Shown: positions 6,683 through 13,797 of the stretch, in pieces
Layout: each line of letters starts with the position of its first letter
Numbering within the stretch: position 1 is the first letter of the stretch
Assembly: GCA_964484475.1 (NCBI GenBank)
Contig: CAZAFU010000074.1
Location: forward strand, 1 to 14,214
Direction of reading: 5' to 3'
DNA: 14,214 nt
Source: Parvularcula sp964484475
Lineage (GTDB): Bacteria > Pseudomonadota > Alphaproteobacteria > Caulobacterales > Parvularculaceae
Translations under genes and position numbers: made by a program
The notes under the pieces: model-generated
The model's input: only the letters and a program-made list of their open reading frames with translations
Told to the model about the DNA's origin: nothing
Database searches by the model: none

Positions 6683-7087
6683 TCAGGGCACCAGTTCCTG
6701 CATCCGCTTCGCAAGCGCCTCCGGCATGCGCCGGGGGCGGCCATCGAGGGTGATCACGGCGACGGTCACTTCGCCTGACGCCAGGAGTTCCTCGCCGCGG
6801 AAGATCTTCTGATCAAAGACCATCTTCGCGCCGCGGGCATGGGTGATCTGCGTCTCGACCGTGATGATGTCGTCCAGTTTCGCAGGACGCCGGTAGGCGA
6901 TCTCCAGCTTCGAGACCGCGAACGTGCAGGGGTCTTCCGCCTCCATCAACGCCGAAAGGTCGGAGAACGCCGTCCTCAGCGCTTCGGTCCGGCCCCGTTC
7001 GAAATACTTCACGTAATTGGCGTGATAGACGATCCCGGTCACATCGGTATCTTCGAAATAGATTCTGAAATCGATGCGGTGGGCCAT
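6683..7087 (-). CDS. ybgC: YbgC-type acyl-CoA thioesterase (hot-dog fold)
   Basis: A 134-residue 4-hydroxybenzoyl-CoA-thioesterase-like protein. The family start MAHRIDFRIYFEDTDVTGIVYHANYVKYFERGRTEALR carries the catalytic Asp15, with His22 and the ERGRTE segment. ADFLPA-type variation is absent, and the core sheet (KLEIAYRRPAKLDDIITVETQI) fits. YbgC hydrolyses short or long acyl-CoAs and is associated with the Tol-Pal envelope system. Its ATG overlaps the ruvB stop by one base (TGATG), so it belongs to the ruvCAB transcript. The tolQ gene that commonly follows is absent; the convergent folE ends 3 nt away, leaving no room for a terminator. Confidence 0.92.
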   Translation of the reverse strand: MAHRIDFRIYFEDTDVTGIVYHANYVKYFERGRTEALRTAFSDLSALMEAEDPCTFAVSKLEIAYRRPAKLDDIITVETQITHARGAKMVFDQKIFRGEELLASGEVTVAVITLDGRPRRMPEALAKRMQELVP

Positions 7088-8100
7088 CAGAAGAGCTCCG
7101 GGTCACGACGTTTGGGTGTCAGGCCGAGATGGCGGTAGGCCCGCTCGGTGAGGAGCCGCCCCCTCGGTGTTCTCTGCAGGAAACCCTGTTGCAGGAGGAA
7201 GGGCTCGATCACGTCCTCGATCGCATCGCGGCCTTCGGAAAGGCTTGCGGCCAGGGTCTCGACCCCGACGGGGCCACCCGCGAAATTCTCGGCGATCGTC
7301 AGCAGGTAGCGCCGGTCGAGCATGTCGAGCCCGGCTTCGTCGACATCGAGCCTCGCCAGCGCCTTGGCGGCCATCGCCCGATCGATCAGCCCCTCGCCCT
7401 CGACGCTTGCAACGTCCCTGACCCGCCGCAGGAGGCGCCCTGTCACCCGCGGGGTCCCGCGGCTGCGCCGGGCGATCTCCATCGCCCCGTCGGGGGTGAT
7501 CCCTGTACTAAGTTTCCGTGCTCCGCGGGCGACGATATCGGCAAGGTCCTCCGGTGCGTAGAAATCGAGGCGCAGGGGAATGCCGAACCTGTCCAGAAGC
7601 GGTTTGGTCAGGAGCCCCGAACGGGTGGTCGCCCCGACCAGGGTGAAACGCGGCAGGTCGATCTTCACCGAGCGGGCCGACGGCCCCTCGCCGATGATGA
7701 GGTCGAGATGGAAGTCCTCCATCGCAGGGTAGAGGATCTCCTCGACCGCGGGAGTGAGGCGGTGGATCTCGTCGATGAAGAGGACATCATTGGCCTCGAG
7801 GCCGGTGAGGAGAGCCGCAAGGTCCCCGGCCTTCGAGATGACCGGTCCCGAGGTCGCACGGAAGCCGACACCGAGTTCGTTGGCGACGATCTGCGCAAGC
7901 GTGGTCTTGCCGAGGCCGGGGGGGCCGAAGAAGAGCACGTGATCCATGGCCTCCGCCCGGCCCCGCGCCGCCTCGATGAAGACCGAGAGATTGTCCTTGA
8001 CGCTCGGCTGGCCGACGAAGTCCTTCAGCCTCTTCGGCCTCAGTGCCGGGTCGTCATCGGCGGACTGGCGTTCTGGCTCGGTGATGCGCTCGTCGCTCAT
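7087..8100 (-). CDS. ruvB: Holliday junction branch-migration helicase RuvB
   Basis: RuvB is the AAA+ motor that drives branch migration of Holliday junctions together with RuvA. The 337-residue length is normal. Walker A is GPPGLGKTT (59-67), Walker B is LFIDEIH (107-113) and sensor 1 is GATTR (156-160), followed by LLDRFGIPLRLDFY with the conserved arginine. The C-terminal winged-helix part includes GGPVGVETLAASLSE and RGRLLTERAYRHLG. It overlaps ruvA upstream by 4 nt (ATGA) and ybgC downstream by one base, so all four genes should be translated from one message. Confidence 0.97.
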   Translation of the reverse strand: MSDERITEPERQSADDDPALRPKRLKDFVGQPSVKDNLSVFIEAARGRAEAMDHVLFFGPPGLGKTTLAQIVANELGVGFRATSGPVISKAGDLAALLTGLEANDVLFIDEIHRLTPAVEEILYPAMEDFHLDLIIGEGPSARSVKIDLPRFTLVGATTRSGLLTKPLLDRFGIPLRLDFYAPEDLADIVARGARKLSTGITPDGAMEIARRSRGTPRVTGRLLRRVRDVASVEGEGLIDRAMAAKALARLDVDEAGLDMLDRRYLLTIAENFAGGPVGVETLAASLSEGRDAIEDVIEPFLLQQGFLQRTPRGRLLTERAYRHLGLTPKRRDPELF

Positions 8101-8708
8101 TTGGGCGCCAGGAGCTTGAGGGCCGCCATGATCAGGCTGTCGAGGGTTTGCTCGTCGGACGTCCTCGCGTCGGCCACCGCCGCGCGCGCCGCGGTTTCGT
8201 CATAGCCCAGGTTCTTGAGGGCGGAGACGGCATCATAGGCAATCCCGCCCGGCTGCGGGGCGGGGTCCGCCGTGTCCGGCAGCGTCAGGGGAGCACGGCC
8301 TGCGTAGATGCCGGCGGTCTTGTCCTTCAGCTCGGTGACGATCCGTGTGGCAAGCTTCGGCCCGACCCCCTGCGCACGTGCCACCGCGGCCTTGTCGCCG
8401 AGGGTGATCGCATCGAGAAGGGCACCCGGTTTGAGCACCTGGAGGATGGCGAGCGCCGCTTTCGCGCCGACCCCCTGCACCGATTGCAGCAGCCTGAAGC
8501 AGCGTCGCTCGTCCTCGGTCTCGAAGGCGACGAGGCGGATATAGGTCTCCGCCACGAGCGTTTCGACCGCCACCGCCGCCTCGCTGCCCACCTCGAGCCT
8601 CTGAAGGAGGCGCGGCACTGCGCCGACCTCGTAACCGACGCCGCCAGCTTCGATGATGGCGGTCTCGGCACTGACGCTCAGGACACGTCCACGAAGATGC
8701 CCGATCAT
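8097..8708 (-). CDS. ruvA: Holliday junction DNA-binding protein RuvA
   Basis: RuvA binds the four-way junction as a tetramer and loads RuvB. The 203-residue protein starts MIGHLRGRVLSV, the normal family start. It has the N-terminal OB-fold (1-64), two helix-hairpin-helix motifs with QGVGAKAALAI (78-88) and QGVGPKLATRIV (113-124), a flexible linker around GRAPLTLPDTADPAPQP, and a C-terminal RuvB-contacting domain with SALKNLGYDETAARAAV. The frame stays open far upstream, antisense-like through ruvC, but the homologous start and the ATGA overlap with ruvC fix the start at 8708. Confidence 0.95.
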   Translation of the reverse strand: MIGHLRGRVLSVSAETAIIEAGGVGYEVGAVPRLLQRLEVGSEAAVAVETLVAETYIRLVAFETEDERRCFRLLQSVQGVGAKAALAILQVLKPGALLDAITLGDKAAVARAQGVGPKLATRIVTELKDKTAGIYAGRAPLTLPDTADPAPQPGGIAYDAVSALKNLGYDETAARAAVADARTSDEQTLDSLIMAALKLLAPK

Positions 8709-9211
8709 GATGCTGTCGCCATCAGCTTGCGCGCCCGCCGCTGGAAGGCATGACAGAGGGCCACGGCGAGGGCATCGGCCGCGTCGGGTGTCTCGGCCCG
8801 GCTGTGCGGCAGGAGGTGCGAGACCATGGCCGCGATCTGGCGTTTGTCGGCGTGGCCCGCGCCCACCACGGATTTCTTGATCTGGTTCGCGGCATATTCC
8901 GCCACCGGAACACCCTGCCGAGCCGGCGCGAGGAGGCACACGCCCCTCGCCTGCCCCAGCTTCAGCGCGGAACGGGGATCGGAATTGACGAAGGTCTCCT
9001 CCACCGCCGCCTCGTGGGGCCGGTGCGCCTCGACGAGTGCGCAAAGGGCTTCGTCCAGCACGCAGAGTCTTTCGGCGAGGCTTCCCCTGACCGGCGGCGA
9101 AATGGTTCCCGAACCGACGAACGAAACCCTGCTGCCGCTCGCGGTGACGAGACCCCATCCGCAATGGCGCAGGCCGGGATCGATGCCGAGAATGAGGACA
9201 GGCTCTGCCAA
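8705..9211 (-). CDS. ruvC: Holliday junction resolvase RuvC (TTG start preferred)
   Basis: RuvC cuts Holliday junctions symmetrically. With the TTG start at 9211 the protein is 168 residues, a normal length, beginning MAEPVLILGIDPGLRHCGWG. The four catalytic acids are at Asp11 (GIDPGL), Glu71 (AVEETFVNSDPRSALKLGQARG), Asp143 and Asp146 (TPDAADALAVA), with spacing as in E. coli RuvC. AAAGGTGG lies just before the TTG as a ribosome site. An ATG 27 nt upstream (9238) has no ribosome site and overlaps a TATAGA -10-like sequence that would place the transcript start downstream of it. It is the first gene of the ruv block and overlaps ruvA by 4 nt. Confidence 0.9.
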   Translation of the reverse strand: MAEPVLILGIDPGLRHCGWGLVTASGSRVSFVGSGTISPPVRGSLAERLCVLDEALCALVEAHRPHEAAVEETFVNSDPRSALKLGQARGVCLLAPARQGVPVAEYAANQIKKSVVGAGHADKRQIAAMVSHLLPHSRAETPDAADALAVALCHAFQRRARKLMATAS

Positions 9212-9239
9212 GGGACCACCTTTGTTCTCCTCCCTCATT

Positions 9240-9245
9240 CTATAG
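9240..9245 (-). promoter_or_regulatory. TATAGA, possible -10 element of ruvC operon
   Basis: On the minus strand TATAGA occurs 29 nt before the TTG chosen for ruvC and touches the alternative ATG. No good -35 hexamer is found 16-18 nt upstream, so the call rests on the -10 alone. If real, transcription would begin around 9230-9234 and only the TTG would lie in the message. Confidence 0.3.
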
Positions 9246-9287
9246 TCCGGCCCGCGGTTCAAGCCCCGGAGAGGTGTCGCGCGATCC

Positions 9288-9313
9288 GGAACGGAGTGAG
9301 GGGCCGGGGTCTT
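9288..9313 (+). promoter_or_regulatory. possible ECF/stress sigma-type promoter before the small gene
   Basis: GGAAC (9288-9292) followed after 16 nt by GTCTT (9309-9313) looks like the -35/-10 arrangement of ECF sigma promoters (GGAAC plus a short -10). The -10 does not match the alphaproteobacterial EcfG form CGTT exactly, so this is only a candidate. It is correctly placed for a short leader to the ATG at 9341. Confidence 0.25.
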
Positions 9314-9340
9314 CGTCATTCATATCCAAGGAGGATCATC

Positions 9341-9469
9341 ATGCCCGACGAGAAAGAAAAGCCACTCGAAAAGGACGAGCGGCTCGATGAAGGCCTCGAC
9401 GAGACGTTCCCCGCCAGTGATCCGCCGGCACCGGTCCGCGAACCCCAACCGGCGGAGAAGAAAAAGTAG
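9341..9469 (+). CDS. 42-residue charged, proline-rich protein with FPASDPP motif
   Basis: A short gene with very strong start signals: AAGGAGGATCATC directly before ATG 9341. The product has 13 acidic, 8 basic and 8 proline residues, with no membrane segment or signal peptide. The central LDEGLDETFPASDPPAP resembles the short LDEALEETFPASDPP-type stretch found in small uncharacterised proteins of many proteobacteria, and the C-terminus ends in KKK. It is probably disordered and cytoplasmic. The function is unknown; a stress-related role would be inference from the possible ECF-type promoter. It is divergent from ruvC and convergent with thiE, 9 nt from its stop. The same frame is open far upstream, antisense to ruvC, but the Shine-Dalgarno and the motif place the real start here. 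Confidence 0.8.
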   Translation: MPDEKEKPLEKDERLDEGLDETFPASDPPAPVREPQPAEKKK

Positions 9470-9478
9470 TCTTCGGCC

Positions 9479-10126
9479 TCAGGCTTTCGCCGTCAGGGCC
9501 CCTGCGAACGCCCTGACGGCGGCTGGCGCGCCCTCGGGGTGGTTCCAGATGGCCCCCGAGACGGCGAGGTAGTCCGCGCCGGCCTCGATCATTTCCCTGG
9601 CCTTCGGTGGCGTGATACCGCCGATAGCCACCGCGGGCAGCGTCGCCATGGCCTGCCACCGGGTCAGGATTTCGGCCTCGGCCCGGTGTTCGACGGTCTT
9701 GGTCGTGGTCGGGAAGAAGGCGCCGAAAGCCACATAGTCCGCGCCTGCTTCCCCTGCCTCCATCGCAAGGTGGATGGAGCCATGGCAGGTCACGCCAATA
9801 TCCTTGCCCGCCCCGAGGAGGCTTCGTGCCTCCGCAACCGTGCCGTCGGCCTGGCCGAGATGCACGCCATCGGCCCCTGCCCTCTTCGCAAGGTCCGCCC
9901 TGTCATTGATCAGGAAACCGATGCCATAGCGCCCGCAGACCGGCATCAGCATGTCGGCCGCCCGCAGCACGTCCTCGTCGGTCACGTCCTTGAGCCGCAA
10001 TTGCAGGCAGGCGGCCTCCGCCGGCGTGCCGAGACCGGCATCGAGGGCCGCGCCGAGGGTATTGGCGAAGCCCTGGAGGTCTGCAATCTGTGGCGGGGTG
10101 ATGAGGTAGAGACTGGGTTCTGTCAT
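9479..10126 (-). CDS. thiE: thiamine phosphate synthase
   Basis: ThiE joins the hydroxymethylpyrimidine pyrophosphate and thiazole phosphate moieties to thiamine phosphate. The 215-residue TIM-barrel protein shows LYLITPP at the start, LQLRLKDV (41-48), FLINDRADLAKRAGADGVHLGQ (near 71-92), GVTCHGS (111-117), DYVAFGAFFPTTTK (130-143) and AVAIGGIT (165-172), all family positions. Its ATG overlaps the stop of the coq4-like gene by 4 nt. No thiamine riboswitch is visible nearby, so it appears to depend on the upstream operon for expression. The last codons contain a strong inverted repeat (9489-9520). Confidence 0.94.
   Translation of the reverse strand: MTEPSLYLITPPQIADLQGFANTLGAALDAGLGTPAEAACLQLRLKDVTDEDVLRAADMLMPVCGRYGIGFLINDRADLAKRAGADGVHLGQADGTVAEARSLLGAGKDIGVTCHGSIHLAMEAGEAGADYVAFGAFFPTTTKTVEHRAEAEILTRWQAMATLPAVAIGGITPPKAREMIEAGADYLAVSGAIWNHPEGAPAAVRAFAGALTAKA
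9489..9520. terminator. strong inverted repeat inside the end of thiE
   Basis: GCCGTCAGGGC (9489-9499) and GCCCTGACGGC (9510-9520) form an 11-bp perfect stem with a 10-nt loop. It lies within the last coding part of thiE and 20 nt beyond the stop of the convergent small gene. It could act as a terminator or 3' end stabiliser for the small gene's message, although no T-run follows on that strand. Confidence 0.4.
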
Positions 10127-10887
10127 GCGGCCTGCGGCTGGACCAGGGCGAGAAGTCGCTCCTGGGGTAGTGCCGCATAGACCGGGTCAGTGACGATGTT
10201 CAATTCCTCGCGCACCTCGCGCAGGGGGCGGTCGAGCATGCCGATGAAATCCGCCTTCATCAGGTCTTCCATCCGCTCGCCCATCAGGCGCGCATTGGTC
10301 ATGACCTTGAAGACCGGAAGCTCGGGCGCCTCGGACTTGACCCGGAAACTGCCAAGCGCCGCGAGATACCTGATGCCCCGGTTGCCGGTGATCCGGCAGG
10401 TGGTGTTGAGGAGCGCAAGCTCGCCGAGGCTGTCCCGGCCATAGCCCGACAGGATGTGATACATGTCGTGGGTGAGGTTCAGGAACCAGATGAATGCGGC
10501 CCATTCGGGATAGGCGCGCTCGAACTCGGTGCTGATGCAGCCTTCCTCGACATAGGCCTCGTACACCCCATTGGTGTTGAGGTTCTCGCGGTCCATGAAA
10601 TCGGCATAGGTCCGGCCAACGGTTCCCACCGGCAGCCCGCGCAGGCGATCACGGTCGTCGAGGGCACGCAGGAGGGCGTTCGGATCGTCCTTCACGAGGA
10701 GATCACCGTTCGGCCCTTCCATGAAGCGGTAGAAGGTCGGTTGCAGCGACGTACCGTTGAGATTCACCGAGAAATCGAAGACGTGCTGCGTCTCCTCCTT
10801 GTTGCGCATCAGCCGTCCGAAGGCGAGCAGCGCCTTGTCAGGCCGGATGGGCAGGGCAGGGGGAATCATCGCGTCGGTAACGTGCAT
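10123..10887 (-). CDS. Coq4-family ubiquinone biosynthesis protein
   Basis: A 254-residue protein of the COQ4 family. The diagnostic metal-binding motif HD-x2-H-x11-E is complete: His140, Asp141, His144 and Glu156 in THDMYHILSGYGRDSLGE. The preceding LPVGTVGRTYADFMDREN (85-102) also matches. COQ4 is needed for coenzyme Q synthesis in eukaryotes, where work on it points to C1 ring chemistry and complex organisation. A similar role in the bacterial quinone pathway is inferred. The ATG at 10887 follows TTGGAGG at good spacing. It overlaps thiE by 4 nt and is preceded by the PH-domain gene after 57 nt. No other ubi genes are in the window. Confidence 0.85.
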   Translation of the reverse strand: MHVTDAMIPPALPIRPDKALLAFGRLMRNKEETQHVFDFSVNLNGTSLQPTFYRFMEGPNGDLLVKDDPNALLRALDDRDRLRGLPVGTVGRTYADFMDRENLNTNGVYEAYVEEGCISTEFERAYPEWAAFIWFLNLTHDMYHILSGYGRDSLGELALLNTTCRITGNRGIRYLAALGSFRVKSEAPELPVFKVMTNARLMGERMEDLMKADFIGMLDRPLREVREELNIVTDPVYAALPQERLLALVQPQAA

Positions 10888-10944
10888 GGCAGACCTCCAA
10901 CCTTCCCTATGTCGGTCCTCGTGACCGATCCGTCCATCCGAAGA

Positions 10945-11517
10945 CTATCGATCATGATTATGGTGCCGGTCTATGTGTTGCGCACGGGCCTTAAATAACG
11001 GTGCCTGGGAGACGGCGATCCGTGCCTCGGAGATGGCAGCCCTGAAGCTCACGGGGTCCTGAAGGGGATGGGTCCACATGGGGCTGCCGCCGGAGCCGTT
11101 GATCTCGAGCTTGCCGTAGTCGAACAGCCGGGCGACGACGTCCTGCTGAAGGTTGACGTTCTCGAGCGAGGCAAGCGGGATCTCGTTGGTGTAGCGGGTG
11201 AAGACACCATGCTTCGAGATCAGCCTCTGGTCCGTCACCGCGAACTCCGTGGTCTGCATGTAGATCTGAAGGAGGAGGAAGACGAGGATGCCCGCGCCGC
11301 TCGCGATCAGCGCGAACGCCGCGACCGGCACCGTCGCGACACCGGTGATGACGAGATAGAAGAAAAGGAAAAGCGGCGCTGCCCCGATCAGGAGCAGCAC
11401 CGCCCATGCAAAGACTCTCAGGAGAAGCGGGAAAGGCGCAATGAGCACGATACGCTCGTGCTCGGGCAGGCTTTTCCTGACGTAGCTCAGCCCGCGTTCT
11501 CCATGCTGGAGGACCAT
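10945..11517 (-). CDS. PH-domain (DUF304/bPH) membrane protein
   Basis: With the ATG at 11517 this is 190 residues. Two membrane helices lie near 31-55 and 63-84. A bacterial pleckstrin-homology domain follows (about 88-165), with FAVTDQRLISKHGVFTR, then EIPLASLENVNLQQ and FDYGKLEINGSGGSP. The C-terminal tail is rich in basic and histidine residues. Such proteins are anchored in the inner membrane with the domain in the cytoplasm; their roles are mostly unknown. The ATG overlaps fba by 31 nt. A CTG at 11490, giving LSYVRKSLPEHER, fits the usual family N-terminus better. It overlaps the fba stop as CTGA and has GGAGAA 6 nt before it, so it may be the true start. Another open stretch in this frame runs back through fba and is a shadow. 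Confidence 0.83.
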   Translation of the reverse strand: MVLQHGERGLSYVRKSLPEHERIVLIAPFPLLLRVFAWAVLLLIGAAPLFLFFYLVITGVATVPVAAFALIASGAGILVFLLLQIYMQTTEFAVTDQRLISKHGVFTRYTNEIPLASLENVNLQQDVVARLFDYGKLEINGSGGSPMWTHPLQDPVSFRAAISEARIAVSQAPLFKARAQHIDRHHNHDR

Positions 11518-12530
11518 GCGCCCTGCTGGGCGAGGCCGTTCATCCGCGCCCGGTGGTCGAAGGCATCCTGGGCGGCGGGGACATTGTCCGCCTTCCCGCC
11601 CCAGTTCTCGAGCGCCGAAGCCTGGAGCGCGCGGCCATAGGAGAAGCTGAGCGCCCAGGGGAGCTCCTTGCCATAGGCCTTGTTCATCAGGTTGAGGTTC
11701 TCGGTCGCCTGAAGCTCGGACTGACCGCCCGAGAGGAAGACGATGCCTGGCACCGCCGAGGGGACCGCATTGTGGAAGCAGCGCACTGTCTTCTCGGCGA
11801 TTTCTTCGGCCGAAGCCTGTTTGCCGGATTTCTTGCCGGCGATGACCATGTTCGGCTTGAGGATCGTCCCTTCGAGCTTCACGCCTGCGTAGTAGAGCTG
11901 CTGGTAGAGTTCCTTGAGACCCCACTCCGTCACCCGGTAACAGGTGTCGATGTCGTGGTCGCCGTCCATCAGGACCTCGGGCTCCACGATCGGCACGATG
12001 CGCTGCTCCTGGCAGAGGGCCGCGTAGCGCGCGAGGGCGTGCATGTTGGCAAGAATGCAGTCATAGGAAGGCCTGGAGCCATCCCTGGCAATGTCGATCA
12101 CCGCACGCCACTTGGCAAAGCGGGCGCCGAGGCCGTGATATTCCTTCAGCCTGTCGCGCAGGCCATCGAGACCTTCGGTGACGGTCTCGTCCTCGTGAAA
12201 GGCGAAGGGTTTGGCGCCCTTGTCGACCTTGATGCCGGGGATCGAGCCTGCCTGTTCGATCAGCTTGACCAGGGGCGTGCCGTCCGCAGCCTTCTGCCGG
12301 ATGGTCTCATCGAAGAGGATGACGCCGGAGATATGGTCCTTCATCGCCTTCTCGGTACGGAAGAGAAGCTCGCGGTAGTCACGGCGTGCGTCCTCGGTGC
12401 TCTCCACACCGATCGAGTCGAAGCGCTTCTTGATGGTGCCGGTGGATTCGTCGGCGGCGAGAATCCCCTTGCCGGAAGCCACCATCCGGGTGGCGATGTC
12501 GTGCAGCTCGTCGAGGAGTGCCTTGTCCAT
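11487..12530 (-). CDS. fba: class I fructose-bisphosphate aldolase
   Basis: This Schiff-base aldolase splits fructose 1,6-bisphosphate to dihydroxyacetone phosphate and glyceraldehyde 3-phosphate. At 347 residues it resembles the animal/plant-type class I enzyme. The nucleophilic lysine is Lys225 in GTILKPNMVI (221-230). ILAADESTGTIKKRF (23-37), the FAKWR motif (138-142), IVPIVEPEVL (178-187) and SGGQSELQATENL also match. A metal-dependent class II signature is absent. The ATG at 12530 follows AAGGGAACGAAGA. It sits 57 nt after pgk in the same direction, so it is likely part of the pgk operon, and its stop overlaps the PH-domain gene. Confidence 0.96.
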   Translation of the reverse strand: MDKALLDELHDIATRMVASGKGILAADESTGTIKKRFDSIGVESTEDARRDYRELLFRTEKAMKDHISGVILFDETIRQKAADGTPLVKLIEQAGSIPGIKVDKGAKPFAFHEDETVTEGLDGLRDRLKEYHGLGARFAKWRAVIDIARDGSRPSYDCILANMHALARYAALCQEQRIVPIVEPEVLMDGDHDIDTCYRVTEWGLKELYQQLYYAGVKLEGTILKPNMVIAGKKSGKQASAEEIAEKTVRCFHNAVPSAVPGIVFLSGGQSELQATENLNLMNKAYGKELPWALSFSYGRALQASALENWGGKADNVPAAQDAFDHRARMNGLAQQGAWSSSMENAG

Positions 12531-12554
12531 TCTTCGTTCCCTTTTCGTCAGTAG

Positions 12555-12583
12555 GACGACGCCTCGCGGGCGCCCTTGTCGTC
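12555..12583 (-). repeat. hairpin between pgk and fba
   Basis: GACGAC (12555-12560) is complementary to GTCGTC (12578-12583), and CGCC/GGCG (12560-12563 with 12569-12572) can pair inside. No T-run follows on the minus strand, so it looks like an intercistronic mRNA structure rather than a terminator. Confidence 0.35.
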
Positions 12584-12587
12584 GGGT

Positions 12588-13787
12588 TCAGTTCTTGGCG
12601 AGCGCCGCGATGCCCGGGAGGGTCTTTCCCTCCATCCATTCAAGAAACGCGCCGCCCGCGGTCGAGACATAGGTAAACTCGTCCGTCACCCTGGCCATCG
12701 CGAGGGCAGCCACGGTATCGCCGCCGCCGGCGACGGAGGTGAGCTTGCCTTCCCTCGAAAGACGCCCGGCGAAGCGCGCGAGTTCCACGGTTCCTGTGTG
12801 GAATGGCGGGGTCTCGAACGCGCCGAGGGGGCCGTTCCAGACCAGTGTCCTGCAGTTTTCGAGGGCCCCCGCATAGCTGTCGACGCTGTCAGGCCCGAGA
12901 TCGAGGATCATCTCATTGGGCTGTACCTGGTCGGCAGAGCGTACCTGGGTCTTCGCCCCGGCCATGAACTCCTCGGCGACGACCACGTCCTTGGGCAGGA
13001 GGATCTCGCAATTCGCAGCGGACGCCTTTTTCAGGATCTCCTGCGCGGTCGGCACGAGGTCCGGCTCGGCCAGCGACTTGCCGATCTCCATGTCCATGGC
13101 AAGGAGGAAGGTGTTGGCCATCCCGCCACCGACGACGAGCTTGTCCGCCCTGGAGATGAGGTTGGTCAGCACGTCGATCTTGGTGCTGACCTTCGCGCCG
13201 CCGACGATCGCCATCATCGGCCGATCGGGGTTGGAAAGCGCGGCCGCAAGGTAATCCAGTTCTCTCGCGAGTGCGAGACCCGCCGCCGAAGGCAGGTGCC
13301 TGGCCACCCCTTCGGTCGAGGCATGGGCACGGTGGGCGGCGGAGAACGCATCGTTGATATAGACGTCGCCGAGGGCCGCGAGCTCCGCGGAGAAGCCCGG
13401 CTCGTTCTCTTCCTCGCCGGAATGGAAACGGGTGTTCTCGAGGACGAGGACGTCACCGTCCTCCATCTCCGAGACGGCCTGGCGGGCCTTGGCACCGATG
13501 GTGGCGTCCACGAACCCGACAGGTGCCTGCAGCTCGTTGGCGAAGGCCTGCACGACCCGCTCGAGGCTCATGTCAGGGTTCGGCTCGCCCTTGGGGCGGC
13601 CGAAATGCGAAAGCAGGATGACCTTCGCGCCCTTCTCCGTCAGGTGGCGGACGGTCGGGACCGCGCGGGCCATCCGCGTTGCGTCGGACACCTCGCCGTC
13701 CTTCATGGGCACGTTGAAATCGACCCTGACGAGGGCCTTCTTGCCCTGAAGATCGCCGAGGTCCTCGATCGAGTTGTAGCCAGCCAT
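12588..13787 (-). CDS. pgk: phosphoglycerate kinase
   Basis: Pgk transfers phosphate between 1,3-bisphosphoglycerate and ADP. The 399-residue length is typical. N-domain motifs are ALVRVDFNVP (18-27) and LLSHFGRPKGEPN (58-70). The C-domain has ANTFLLAM, NGPLGAFE and the nucleotide-loop motif AGGGDTVAAL. The ATG at 13787, starting MAGYNSIEDLGDL, is chosen although the frame is open 44 codons further back, because that extension runs through the terminator after gap and has no family similarity. The ribosome site is GGAG in CCGGAGCGGCAAT. It lies 42 nt after the gap terminator. Confidence 0.96.
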   Translation of the reverse strand: MAGYNSIEDLGDLQGKKALVRVDFNVPMKDGEVSDATRMARAVPTVRHLTEKGAKVILLSHFGRPKGEPNPDMSLERVVQAFANELQAPVGFVDATIGAKARQAVSEMEDGDVLVLENTRFHSGEEENEPGFSAELAALGDVYINDAFSAAHRAHASTEGVARHLPSAAGLALARELDYLAAALSNPDRPMMAIVGGAKVSTKIDVLTNLISRADKLVVGGGMANTFLLAMDMEIGKSLAEPDLVPTAQEILKKASAANCEILLPKDVVVAEEFMAGAKTQVRSADQVQPNEMILDLGPDSVDSYAGALENCRTLVWNGPLGAFETPPFHTGTVELARFAGRLSREGKLTSVAGGGDTVAALAMARVTDEFTYVSTAGGAFLEWMEGKTLPGIAALAKN

Positions 13788-13797
13788 ATTGCCGCTC

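Noticed and set aside
7129..8205. 358-codon open frame opposite ruvB
   Set aside because: Antisense shadow of RuvB caused by GC-rich third positions.
8750..9340. Upstream extension of the small + strand gene through ruvC
   Set aside because: It is antisense to ruvC; the strong Shine-Dalgarno and conserved-looking residues begin only at ATG 9341.
9470..9478. Thiamine (TPP) riboswitch near thiE
   Set aside because: No THI-box sequences are visible before thiE or the upstream genes in the window.
10888..10944. Hairpin TCGGTC/GACCGA between the PH-domain and coq4-like genes as a terminator
   Set aside because: The stem is only 6 bp and no T-run follows, so it is too weak to call.
11518..11925. 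Upstream extension of the PH-domain gene
   Set aside because: It overlaps the fba coding region in another frame and gives low-complexity, unrelated residues.
11553..12554. 333-codon open frame opposite fba
   Set aside because: Antisense shadow of the aldolase; no recognisable features.
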